DNA from: Cepaea nemoralis
Taxonomy: Eukaryota; Mollusca; Gastropoda; Stylommatophora; Helicidae
Assembly (NCBI GenBank): GCA_014155875.1
Contig: JACEFZ010011076.1
Coordinates: 62,001 to 126,000 of the forward strand
Direction: 5' to 3'
Length of the DNA stretch: 64,000 nt
Numbering within the stretch: the stretch's first letter is position 1; the number at the start of each line of letters is the position of its first letter. The notes under the pieces are model-generated. The model saw only the letters and a list, made by a program, of their open reading frames with translations, did no database searches and was not told the DNA's origin. Shown here piece by piece: positions 33,028-43,240 of the stretch. The position numbers and the translations under genes are program-made.

Positions 33028-33325
33028 TCCACACACTGTAGGTGGGTGTCCAGCACAATTCACACACTGAAGGTGGGTGTCCAGCACAATCCACACACTG
33101 CAGGTGGGTGTCCAGCACAATCCACACACTGTAGGTGGGTGTCGAGCACAATCCACACACTGTAAGTGGGTGTTGAGCACAATCCACACACTGTAGGTGG
33201 GTGTCCAACACAATCCGCACACTGAAGGTGGATGTCCAGAACAATCTTCACACTGCAGGTGGGTATCAAACACAATCCACACACTGTAGGTTAGTATCGA
33301 ACACATGCTACACATTGATGGTGGC
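33028..33325. repeat. 31-bp minisatellite
   Basis: About nine to ten units of CACACACTGTAGGTGGGTGT plus CCAGCACAATC, spaced exactly 31 bp in the left half (starts near 33031, 33062, 33093). The open minus-strand frames (CGLCWTPTYSVWIVLDT and similar) arise because three units bring the frame back; all three frames are open, so coding is unlikely. Confidence 0.95.
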
Positions 33326-33430
33326 ATGGACTTGACTGTACCCAACAGGTCTACCTCTCATAAAACAACGCAAACATGTCACATATCCACTAAAATACGG
33401 TGCGATCAACTCAGATTGATTTTCTAGAGA

Positions 33431-33582
33431 ATTCTACGTTGAATAGTTTGCCATTACTTTCTAAACAAGACGTCAACATTGAAGTCCAACTGACCGATGT
33501 AGAGAATGAATCCACTACACCACATTCAGCGCACAGGAAGTTTAAATGCTAGCTCAATACACTCCTCGGCCACGCTGACCTC
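33431..33582 (-). mobile_element. tRNA-headed SINE, family B with short body
   Basis: On the minus strand: head GTCAGCGTGGCCGAGGAGTG, then a degraded B box, CTACATCGGTCAGTTGGACT and body AGAAAGTAATGGCAAACTAT. It has the same organisation as 14946-15115. Confidence 0.75.
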
Positions 33583-34235
33583 CGTCACAAAGCTATACTA
33601 ACAAATATACGTTATAACGATTACTGCAGCAGAATAAATTACTTCAAAACGAAAGTATGGAAACAATAGCAGTCTTATAACTGTGTCGTCTAATTTAATA
33701 AGCACACAAAAATATAATATTCTTCCGACTCAGTAAGCACGGAACCATATCATATTATTCCAACTCAATAACAACGCAACCACATAATATTTTTAACCTG
33801 CGGTATTTATCATTATTGAGAAAATAAATGAACGGAGCTAAAATCAGACACAATGTTCTCGGAAACATTAGTGCAAATAATGAAGAGGATGAAAATAAAC
33901 CCGCAAATGATCTGAACATTAAACTATGTAAATAAGAAATAGATACCATACATTTGAGATACCATGGGTATAAAAATATAGCAAGCAGAAATATGAAAAG
34001 ATGCGTTTACGTATGAAATGTGAAGTTGACAGAAGTTTATATACACAGCGACATTTGACAAAAAAAAAAAAAACACCGTTGACGTCGTTTTGGCAGCTGT
34101 ATGTCAAAACAGATAACACTATACATAAAACTGTCTCTCGGAGTTACAAAATATCAGGGTGTAAATTCTCAATTATCACTGACGGCTGCCAGTGTTATTT
34201 GTCAGGAAATCCATTACCTAAGAGACTGTGGTAGC
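33583..34235. other. No gene seen
   Basis: AT-rich sequence; frames on both strands lack recognised motifs. Confidence 0.4.
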
Positions 34236-35030
34236 ACAAAAGGACAACTTCCTTAATCTAACAAGCAGGTGAAGAGTTAGGAGAGACTGTGGTCACACAA
34301 ATAAAAGTTAGTTAACTTCCTCAATCTACAAGTAGGTGTAAAGTGAATAGAGAATGTGCTCATATAAAACAGGTACATAACTTCCTCAATCTACAAGTAG
34401 GTATAAAGTGAATAGAGAATGTGCTCATATAAAACAGGTACATAACTTCCTCAATCTACAAGTAGGTATAAAGTGAATAGAGAATGTGCTCATATAAAAC
34501 AGGTACATAACTTCCTCAATCTACAAGTAGGTATAAAGTGAATAGAGAATGTGCTCATATAAAACAGGTACATAACTTCCTCAATCTACAAGTAGGTATA
34601 AAGTGAATAGAGAATGTGCTCATATAAAACAGGTACATAACTTCCTCAATCTACAAGTAGGTATAAAGTGAATAGAGAATGTGCTCATATAAAAAGGTAC
34701 ATAACTTCCTTAATCTACAAGTAGGTATAAAGTGAAGAGAGATTGTTGTCATAAAAAGGTAGGTAACTTCCTTAATCTACAAGTACTGTAACATGAAGGG
34801 AAATTGTGGTAAATAAACGTGGCTTGTGGTCATATTAAAAAAAAAAAACAATGTAGATAACTACCTTTATCTACAAGTAGTGTACAGTGAAGAGAGAATG
34901 TGGTCATATAAATAGGTAGGTTGTGGTCATATAAATAGGTAGATTGTGGTCATATAAATAGGTAGATTGTAGTTATATAACAATGGCAGATAACTTCCTT
35001 AATCTACCAATAGGTGTCATGCGAGACGAG
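34236..35030. repeat. 65-bp tandem array
   Basis: Unit contains CTTCCTCAATCTACAAGTAG, GTATAAAGTGAATAGAGAAT and GTGCTCATATAAAACAGGTA. Copies at about 34381, 34446, 34511, 34576 and 34641 are exactly 65 bp apart and identical or nearly so. To the right (34700-35030) units are shorter and diverged, including a 26-bp sub-repeat GGTAGATTGTGGTCATATAA at 34915-34975. Confidence 0.95.
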
Positions 35031-35130
35031 ATTGTTTTCAATGAGACGGGAAGACAACAGCGTTCACTATCTAACAGGTACGCAATACAAATAATTGACT
35101 AAGTAAATATTTTAAGGTTAAGTAAAGATG

Positions 35131-35390
35131 TGTGTCCAGGCCTGCTGGCCCAGTGGTCAACTGTTCAAATCCACAAAGCCGGGGTGTGTTTATTAAACTG
35201 ATCTGGGCTCCCCTGTTGAAACAGAGCCTATAAATGGGTGGCAGGACGTGTTCTGTGAGTACAGAAGGTGGGTGTGATATTGACTGCGTCACCCATGAAG
35301 TGCCGAGTAGTCAATATGACTGTAGGACTGGCACCATATACCCAATAGACTCAAGGCGTGTACATGAGTCTTTGACTGTTTTCTTTTAAA
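35131..35390 (+). mobile_element. SINE-like repeat, family C
   Basis: Head CAGGCCTGCTGGCCCAGTGG, with a B-box-like TGTTCAAATCC only about ten bases later, so part of the tRNA-like region is deleted. The tail CACCCATGAAGTGCCGAGTA ... GGCACCATATACCCAATAGA matches 32616-32840. Confidence 0.65.
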
Positions 35391-35460
35391 GACTGATGAC
35401 CGTAAACTAGCAAGGTGTAAATGAAATATGGTTTATTATCTACAATAGCATATCATTTCC

Positions 35461-37431
35461 TATCGGGAAGTTCCTCATGGCTCAACAGGACTACCACCCG
35501 CTACGTTGCTGTTTGGTCGTCCAATCAAAGGACCGTTGGAAGCCATGTTGAGGAGTTGGACTGAAGAGGGGACGTCAGAAGAAGTGATCTCATCCTATCA
35601 ATACGTGGAGGAACTGAAAGAAAAACTCCACAAGGGATGGACTCTGGCAAATCAAAACTTGAAAAAGGCCAGGAAAAGACATGCGGCTTACTACAACCGT
35701 AGGTCTAAAGAAAGATCTCTAGAGGTAGGAGATAAAGTCTTGTTGTTACTCCCAACGGGAAACAACAAACTGGAGATAGGTTGGCAAGGACCATTTCCCG
35801 TGGAAAGGGTAATATCCAGAACCAACTATCAAATCCGGATCCGGGGAAAGTCGAAGATTTTCCATATCAATCTCTTGCGGAAATACGAAGAGAGACCCGG
35901 AGACAAGGCAGCTCACCTCATGGCAATGGCTGTTGCAGTGGAGACAGAAGTGGGAACCAGCGAGGGCAGGGAATATCCCTTGGTACACCAGGAAACCTAT
36001 AGGGATGTACAAGTGAACCCTGATCTGACCTCACAGGAGAGGGAAAAGATAACCCAGGTTCTCAAGTCTCATAAGGAGATACTGACTGATAAACCAGGAC
36101 GAACGAGGTTGGTGGAGTTTGAGATGACTTTGACCACACAGGAGCCGGTTCGTCAGAAGGTTTACCCAGTGCCATTCTCTAAAGAAAAGGCCCTGGAGGA
36201 GGAAATAAAAAAACTGCTGGAGGATGACGTGATTGCACCATCCACATCCCCATACAATGCGGGGGTAGTTTTGTTACGCAAACCAAGTGGAGAACACAGG
36301 TTGTGTATAGATTACCGACTGCTGAACAGTCATACACAGTTTCAGGTGGAACCTTTGCCGAATCCAACTCAGTTATTCGCTAGGCTCCATAAGGCTCGGT
36401 ACTTTTCAAAGGTGGATCTGAGTCGGGGGTACTATCAGATACCAGTCAAACCGGAGATTCGACCACTGTTAGCTTTCAGTACACCCAGTGGACACTACGA
36501 ATTCAAGGTCATGCCCTTTGGACTCAGCAATGCACCTAGTGTGTTTACACGCATGATGAGGACTTTACTAGATCCGTTACAGGATCCGTCCATCATCTCA
36601 TTCATGGATGATATTCTGATTTCCAGTGGCAGCTTGGATGACCACTTACAATCCTTGGAGAGAGTGTTTAATAGACTCAAGGAAGCAGGGCTTACTGCTC
36701 GTCCAACCAAGTGCATGATTGGTTACCAGACTCTGGAATTTCTAGGTCACACCATCACTCCAGGACACATTGTTCCAGAAGAGAAGAACATGGAGAAAAT
36801 CAGAAATGCACCAAGGCCAAAAACGAAGAAGGATGTGCGATCTTTTCTCTCGATGTGTGGGTTCTACCACAAATTTATCCCACATTTCACTGAACTGGGA
36901 GCTCCGTTGACGGAAACCTTGAAAAAGGGATTACCGGATCAAATCATTTGGACACCAGAATGTGAGAATGCCTATAGTCAGTTAAAGGAGGCCTTGGTCA
37001 GCAAACCTGTATTACAGCTCCCTAACCTTTCCAAACCATTTGTGTTGAGAACGGATGCGAGTGCGATTGGAATTGGAGCCGCTTTGTTACAGGAAGGAAA
37101 AGACGATGCTTCGGTTTTGAAACCTGTGGCATACGCAAGTAAGAAACTTCTACAGGCGGAGAGGAATTATTCAACCGTCGAGAGAGAATGCTTGTCCCTC
37201 GTATGGGCAGTGCAAAAATTTCAGCCATATTTGAATGGAGTTAAGTTTCGGGTCCAGTCAGATCATCAGCCCCTGATGTTCCTGGCTACTTCTCAGAAGC
37301 TCAACGCACGTTTGATGCGGTGGTCGTTGTTACTTCAACCGTATAATTTCACAGTAGAGTACATTCCTGGGAAGGGAAATGTTGGAGCGGATTTCTTGTC
37401 AAGACACCCAGCTCCTGAAGAAGAAGAATGA
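35461..37431 (+). pseudogene. Gmr1-like pol fragment: integrase C-terminus, reverse transcriptase, RNase H
   Basis: An uninterrupted frame of 656 codons with no start codon of its own because the element is 5'-truncated. The first ~130 residues are the integrase C-terminal region with the GPY/F-type module (GWQGPFPVERVISRTNYQIR). A linker (~130-220) follows. Reverse transcriptase spans about residues 230-430: LRKPSGEHRLCIDYRLLN, then YFSKVDLSRGYYQIPV with the first catalytic Asp, PFGLSNAPSVFTRMM, and FMDDI, the YxDD-type motif. RNase H of the Ty3/Gypsy type follows (RTDASAIGIGAALLQ, TVERECLSLVWAV, VQSDHQPL). It ends GADFLSRHPAPEEEE and a stop. All catalytic residues visible are intact, so this part looks young. 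No chromodomain is seen. Confidence 0.93.
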
Positions 37432-37477
37432 ATCATGTGGATTAAACTCACGGTGGAGAAGAGTGAGATGGACTACT

Positions 37478-37495
37478 CTCTTTGGAGGGGGCCTA
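37478..37495 (+). promoter_or_regulatory. Polypurine tract of Gmr1-like copy 1
   Basis: CTCTTTGGAGGGGGCCTA lies directly before the TGTCAC start of the LTR. The equivalent site in copy 2 (58487-58505) reads CTCTTAGGAGGGGGCCTA. It is the expected primer site for plus-strand DNA synthesis. Confidence 0.75.
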
Positions 37496-39609
37496 TGTCA
37501 CAAAATGAAACCGTGTGTTTATCCGGTTGATTATTACAGAGGATTTTCGGATTAAGCGGACGATCGACCAGCGACATCTATTTGTACTAACAGAGTAAAC
37601 ACAGCTGTACAGGTTACATCGTGTCAGCCCATATACACATTCGGTGGTGAGTGAGTAGGAATGGATACACAGAGTTGGCAGTTCATTAACAAGTAGAATC
37701 ACATATATTGTCAGCTTCGGATATGGAATGGTTCCGTTTGTCATCTATACGGCCGGACATCAGACGAAAATGGCTGCTGGGATTGTCACCACGGAACAGA
37801 AGAGTGACAAGTTTGTCAACATTTGAATGCAGATGGAAGCCGTGAGATCACAGGGGCAGATGTAAAACGGAAGTACCTAGTACGGAAAACAGTGCATCTG
37901 TCAATTCTTGGTTTCCGGAACATCAAGATGATTGGCAGCTTGGTATCGAAACTCTTTGTTGGGAGTTTACAGAAACTAGCTGGCTTGTTTTGAGAATCTA
38001 GGCAATTACTGACAACTTTGACAGGATTTAAGCCAGGAAAATAGTTCTTGACAGGGGATGATTTGCCACTGTGCCACCTGTGTGGGGGAGTAAAGGATAA
38101 CGTCACGTGGACAACTTTGGTAGTTTGCCATATAAACTCGAGTTGAGATCAACTAGGGTGGACTTGAATAATGCTCTAGACAGAGTGCAGGGCACTGCAG
38201 TGCCAGTGGAAATAATATCTACCGTGTGTTAATTAGTGACTTAATTTTACACGTGCCTATATGGCAGATGTAGATATGATTTATAGGACTGCAGTAGTGC
38301 CATTTAAGGTATAACTTATTATAATATATTCGTTATAATTACTATAGACTGTGGCCTTGTTAAACTATAGTGTGATGATTAGCACTGTTAGTGGAAACTA
38401 GCTAGAGTAGTGAAGTGATACTTGGCTCTGTTAGCTAGAATAGATTAGTGAAGTGTTGATAAGCTTTACTAGTTGAGTAATGAGGGGTAATTGGGATCTT
38501 CCCGTAGGTGTCCCTGGTGGGCGGGGTTCCGCATTCTGTTTGGTGATTGTTTCTTTGTCATAGCCTGATTCGACTCTAGGTGGGTAGCTAATCTGCTCTG
38601 TGACTAAGTCTAGTTAGCTAAAGATCATTAAGCAAGGTGATAGGCTTACACTCAGCCAAAAGGATCAGTGACTAGTACTATCACCAGATGTGTTGTTTCT
38701 ATCCTAGGTTCCCTACCAGATCCAAGGAAACTCTACAAGTTTTGGGAAAGAATTAAAAAACCCTTTCTGAAGAACACCAGTTCAAGAGTCAATAAAGTTG
38801 CATACAGAAACGTAACTTACGCTAGAAGGAAATTGATTCATCAAAGAGAATGATGCATACTGATGCACCACACAGCATCAGACAGTAGTAACGAACCGAG
38901 AACCGGCTAAGAGTACCTAGTGTTAGTACAGTAACAATTAACATTAGTAATTAGCACTTATGGACTGAGTGGTTCGATGTGCAACGAGGATGATCTGTCG
39001 ACTAACTAACTAACTAACTAACTGCGTACACACTGCAAAAGACTTGTGCAGTTTGTTTAGGAACATTAGGAACGGACATTGTGTAGAGTGCAACCGGTCC
39101 ATGATTAACTGTTAATACCACCGGTGTCTATTTCGGATGTTCATGAAATTGGATTACCAGAGGTCTACAGAGGCAAAGCAGTATCCGGCAAGATGGTTCC
39201 GGCAACGGGTGAGACGTACTTGTTCTGACGTAACGTGCTGTGGTCTATCTTTGCTGTGATCAGCTGACTGAGTTGATGTCTGAGAGACAGAGTCTACACA
39301 CTTTATAGAACACGTCACACATTTTCTTCGCATACACGTCTCATACACGTTACACTTTTATTTTAATAAATTAATCTTTATTAATGTCTAGAAGCAAGAG
39401 TTGTTGAGTATGTGGCGTTGGGGAAGTATGAGAAGGGGGCATAGTACGACAGTGTGAGAGTGATAGGAAAAGGTGTCCATAGGCTGATGGAGTGTGTTGG
39501 ACGGAAGCTGGTGGATTCTCCAGAATATTGAGGGGAAAAAAAATAATATTATAATGTGGGTGTCGAATCTCCTCACTCCAGGGACGACACTTTAAAGGAG
39601 GACACGACA
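37496..39609 (+). repeat. 3' LTR of Gmr1-like copy 1 (about 2.1 kb)
   Basis: Begins TGTCACAAAATG after the polypurine tract and ends ACACGACA. The 3' part is recognisably like the LTRs of copy 2: GTCACACATT, TTTAATAAAT (poly-A signal AATAAA at 39365-39370), GGGGCAT, CACTCCAGGGACGACACT. The first ~1.4 kb is hardly alignable by eye with copy 2, although the coding regions are about 94 percent identical by eye. (TAAC)n occurs at ~39000-39022. Confidence 0.85.
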
Positions 39610-39690
39610 GACCCACAGGAGTCTCCGAAACATTTAACTCGTAAACCGAAGGGTGCGGCCCGAAATCGAACCCACAACCTTCGCCACAGA
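39610..39690 (-). mobile_element. tRNA-like SINE fragment
   Basis: On the minus strand CGAAGGTTGTGGGTTCGATT then TCGGGCCGCACCCTTCGG contains a good B box (GGTTCGATTTC). It lies between the LTR and the LINE. No A box was found, so it is a fragment. Family uncertain. Confidence 0.45.
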
Positions 39691-41574
39691 GACTCCATTG
39701 AAAACCTTGACTGGAGAAATCATCACTGATAAGAAACAGCAGATGGACAGATGGGTAGAGCACTATTTGGAGCTTTACTCAAGTGAGACCAAACTAGCGG
39801 ATGATGCCCTCAAAGCCATAGAGGCCCTGCCAACTCTTGACCACTTGGACACACTTCCCACCATAACAGAAGTTAAGTGTGCTATAAATGAACTTGCATC
39901 TGGCAAGGCTCCAGGTAAGGATGGGATTCCAATAGAGGTTATCAGGAGTGGGCAAGACACACTCACTCTACAGATCCACCAGCTAATATAGCTATGCTGG
40001 CGAGAAGGACAAGTCCCACAGGATTTCAAAGATTCAAGCATCATAACACTGTACAAGAACAAGGGCGATCGGAGCGACTGCAACAACTATAGGGGTATCT
40101 GTATATTGTTGGAAAAGTATTTGCCAGAATTGTTCTGCGCAGACTTCAAAGTCTAGGAGATCAAGTCTACCTCGAATCACAGTGTGGCTTTCGACAGAAC
40201 CGATCTACCATTGATATGATATTCTCATTGCGACAAATGCAAGAAAAATGCCGTGAACAGAATCAACCACTGTTTATTGCCTTCATCGACCTCACAAAGG
40301 CATTTGATTTGGTCAGTCGTGAGGGTCTGTTCAAGGCACTAAAGAAGATTGGCTGCCCACCAACTCTTCTGTCCATTGTGGAATCGTTCCACACAGGCAT
40401 GAAGGGTATAATCAAGTTTGATGGTGCAACTTCTGAAGAGTTTGAAATCAAGAGTGGAGTTAAGCAAGGTTGTGTACTAGCTCCCACCCTCTTTGGAATA
40501 TACTTTTCACTTCTACTGAAATATGCCTTTCGTGATCAGGATGGTGGTATATACATTCACTCACGCTCAGATGGCGGCATCTACAATGCTCAGAGATTGA
40601 AGGCCAAGACCAAAATTAGGAGGGTACTGATCAGAGAGTTGCTTTTTGCAGATGATGCTGCAGTTACGACCCACTCTGAGGAAGAATTGCAATGTCTACT
40701 ATCTGCATTCTCCAATGCTTGTTCTGAATTTGGTTTAACAATTAGCAAAAAGAAGACACAGATTATGTCACAAGGTGCACATGGGGTACCATCAATCTTT
40801 ATTGACGACGCCGAACTAGAGATGGTAGACCATTTTACATATCTAGGATCAGTGGTAAATAGCAAATTATCCCTAGATCAGGAAATCAACATCCGGATTG
40901 GTAAGGCAGCAACAACAATGAACAGGTTAAGAAAAAGAGTCTGGGAGAACAGGAAGCTTACTGCCAAAACAAAAGTCCTTGTCTATCAAGCCTGTGTCCT
41001 TAGTACTCTTCTTTATGGCAGTGAAACCTGGACAACTTACTCACACCAAGAGAAACGTTTAAACAGCTTTCATATGCGGTGTCTGCGAAGAATTCTTGGT
41101 ATTAAGTGGCAAGACAAAATCACAAATACTGAAGTATTGGAAAGATCAGTTTGTGTGGCGGTTTATTCCATGCTCAGTCTTCGTAGACTTAGATGGATAG
41201 GACATCTTAGGAGGATGGATGATGGTAGAATACCAAAGGACATCTCTTTTGGTGAATTACAGATGGGTAAGAGATCTCAGGGTCGGCCTCTACTACGATA
41301 CAAAGATGTGTGTAAGCGGGACATGATTGATACAGGCATTGATAATGCACAGTGGGAGCAAGTCGCCGCTGAACGTGTTGCATGGAGGGCAAAGATCAGA
41401 AATGGAATAAAGACAAAGGAGAAAATTATTGCAGATAAGTCACACACCGAGCGTGTGAGACGTAAGATGGTGCATGATGGTGGAAATGACCACGTGTTCA
41501 CATGCACCCACTGTGAACGAACATTTACAGCGCGAATTGGCCTTATCAGTCACATTCGCTACCGCCATAGGTAA
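39691..41574 (+). pseudogene. LINE ORF2 remnant: reverse transcriptase and C-terminal C2H2 finger
   Basis: The first frame (to a stop at 39991) has ELASGKAPGKDGIPIEVI, the usual start of a LINE reverse transcriptase. After the stop and a frameshift near 40100-40150, the frame to 41574 continues with QCGFRQNRSTIDMIF, FIDLTKAFDLVSREGL (first catalytic Asp), SGVKQGCVLAPTLFGIYF and LLFADDAAV (catalytic FADD). Then come FTYLGSVVNS, LLYGSETWTTYSHQEKRL and LRWIGHLRRMDD. The last 25 residues form a C2H2 zinc finger: CTHC, 12 residues, H, four residues, H. It is one stop and one frameshift away from being open. I do not assign a clade; the finger at the end is shared by a group of animal LINEs. Confidence 0.9.
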
Positions 41575-41640
41575 AAGTTATTATGCCTTTTTAAAGCACA
41601 AACTATCGTCTGTCAAGACGGCAAGGTGCCAAAGATGATG
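39691..41640 (+). mobile_element. LINE with C-terminal zinc finger, 5'-truncated
   Basis: The endonuclease part is missing; what remains runs from just before reverse transcriptase to a short GATGATGATGG tail at 41633-41643. The sequence after the stop (ACTATCGTCTGTCAAGACGG, GCAAGGTGCC) recurs at 23743-23774. It lies between the LTR of Gmr1-like copy 1 and another LINE fragment. Confidence 0.88.
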
Positions 41641-41929
41641 ATGGAATCCACATCGATGTCCAGGATGAAAGAGTTGGGAGTAAGAATTGGCACGGCCAGA
41701 CAGGAGAGGTACATCGGGAAAACGAGGTGCCTCGTCAACCAACACAGAACTAGCACTATTAACCACCGAACGCTGATGCATATGCTGGGGTGGGGGGGGG
41801 GGGATCTGAGCACCTATGGACCTGTCCTGAGTGCAATGAAGATACCCCAACTGATAACTGATACTTAACTGATAACGGCAACTGACCTACAACATTTGTT
41901 GGGCATTGTAGTAACAATGGTGACATTAC

Positions 41930-42571
41930 AGAAAATGGGAACACCAAAATGTGACATAGAAATAGAAGGTGAAATTCTTGACCAAGTGGATAATTTTAAA
42001 TACCTAGGGTCACTTATAACATCAGATGCAAGTTGTACAACAGAGAATATAGCAAGCTAAAGCAGCATTTCATAAAATGAATGCTATCTTATGCATTAAG
42101 TCACTATCAATGAATGTAAGAAAGAGAGTGTTAAAATGCTATATCCAGTTTTGCTGTATGGCAGCGGATCTTTGAATATAAATGAACAAATTAGGAAGAA
42201 CTTAGAAGCAAGAAAGATGTGGTGTTTGAGACGAATGTTGCGAATTCCTTGGACTGCTAGAGTAACTAACAACGATTGCCTGAAGGAGGCTAATGAAACT
42301 AGAACACTATATACAACAATAAGAAAGCTTTCTTTGGTCATGTTATGAGAAGAGATTTCTTTGGTCCTGTATTGAGAAGTGAGGATTGGAGAACATCGTG
42401 ACAACTGTAAAGATCGAGGGGAAGAGAGGCAGAGGCAGACCAAGAGAAATGATGTTGGACGGATTGAGACGATGGCATGGAGAAATATTATCAGCAGAGT
42501 TGATCCAGAAAACCAAAGACCGAGATCTGTGGAAAGCCATGAACGCCTACACCAGCTTGGCAGGGCACTTT

Positions 42572-42663
<92 letters not shown>
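41930..42663 (+). mobile_element. LINE 3'-end fragment with (GAT)n tail
   Basis: Broken frames read as the last ~220 residues of a LINE ORF2: VDNFKYLGSLITSDAS (~41985-42030), PVLLYGSGSLNINEQIRKNL, KMWCLRRMLRIPWTARVTNN, GKRGRGRPREMMLDGLRRW, and NAYTSLAGHF at the end. Frameshifts occur near 42055, 42135 and 42345. The element runs directly into a (GAT)n tail of about 31 units (42571-42663), which is therefore its 3' tail and not an independent microsatellite. It is of a different lineage from the LINE just before it, as the matching region is clearly different. Confidence 0.85.
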
Positions 42664-42879
42664 ATTTCATAGTTAGTTTAATTTGAAGGCAGCAACTAGT
42701 TGGAGAAAATAAAGCGGAGGAGAAGAGGTAGGGGAGAGGGGGATGGACAAGGAAGAAGAGGGCTGTAGACGGCTTCTCCGGAGATATTGCTGAATACAGT
42801 TGTTGTTCATTGGCCGCCCCGCCCCCTCCCCTCGCATGCTGATGTTGTAGGTGGTAATTTTATCTAATCGTCGGCGTAT

Positions 42880-42965
42880 GTGGCTTGGGAGAAGTGAGCG
42901 CAGTCTCACAACCCCGAAATAGCGGGTTCGAAGTCAGCCGCAGGTGATTAGGAGCAGATCTCTTT
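42880..42965 (+). mobile_element. Possible tRNA-derived SINE head
   Basis: GGCTTGGGAGAAGTGAGCGC, then AATAGCGGGTTCGAAGTCAG with a B box (GGTTCGAAGTC) at tRNA-like spacing. No matching copy in this window. Confidence 0.4.
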
Positions 42966-42994
42966 GTGTTGATTTTCACAATGGTAGAGCGGTC

Positions 42995-43200
42995 TATTGT
43001 ATACAACAATAAGAAGGAGGCAAACAGATGTTTTGGGGTCATTTAATGAGAAGAGAAACATTGGGAAACATCGTAATGATAGGAAAGATCAAGGAGAAGA
43101 GAGGCAGAGGCAGATTATTAATGGACAAAGAAAAGATAATTGAAAGTGGACAGAATATATACAAGAAATATGGCAGCCTGACATGCCTCCACATGAGAAT
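42995..43200 (+). mobile_element. LINE ORF2 fragment
   Basis: Reads FWGHLMRRETLGNIVMIGKI then KEKRGRGRLLMDKEK, which corresponds to the FFGHVMRR and GKRGRGRP region of the LINE at 41930-42663. The leading TATACAACAATAAGAA matches 42309-42324. It ends without a (GAT)n tail. Confidence 0.75.
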
Positions 43201-43240
43201 AAAACAGCCGTTTCTTGAATGGGAGTAACTTAAGAGATCG

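Larger units (their letters stand above)
35460..39609 (+). mobile_element. Gmr1-like Ty3/Gypsy retrotransposon, copy 1, 5'-truncated
   Basis: Homology to the element at 52279-60675 begins abruptly at 35460, inside the integrase gene. The fragment then contains the end of integrase, complete reverse transcriptase and RNase H, a polypurine tract and one LTR. The 5' LTR, gag, protease and most of integrase are missing. Integrase lies before reverse transcriptase in one reading frame. Ty3/Gypsy elements normally have reverse transcriptase before integrase; the reversed order is the hallmark of the Gmr1 group, first described from Atlantic cod and other deuterostomes. No target-site duplication can be checked because the 5' end is lost. 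Confidence 0.92.

Noticed and set aside
32885..33345. Cys/Trp-rich frames resembling a small-domain repeat protein
   Set aside because: The 31-bp unit shifts frame each copy and all three minus frames are open, so no single frame is selected.
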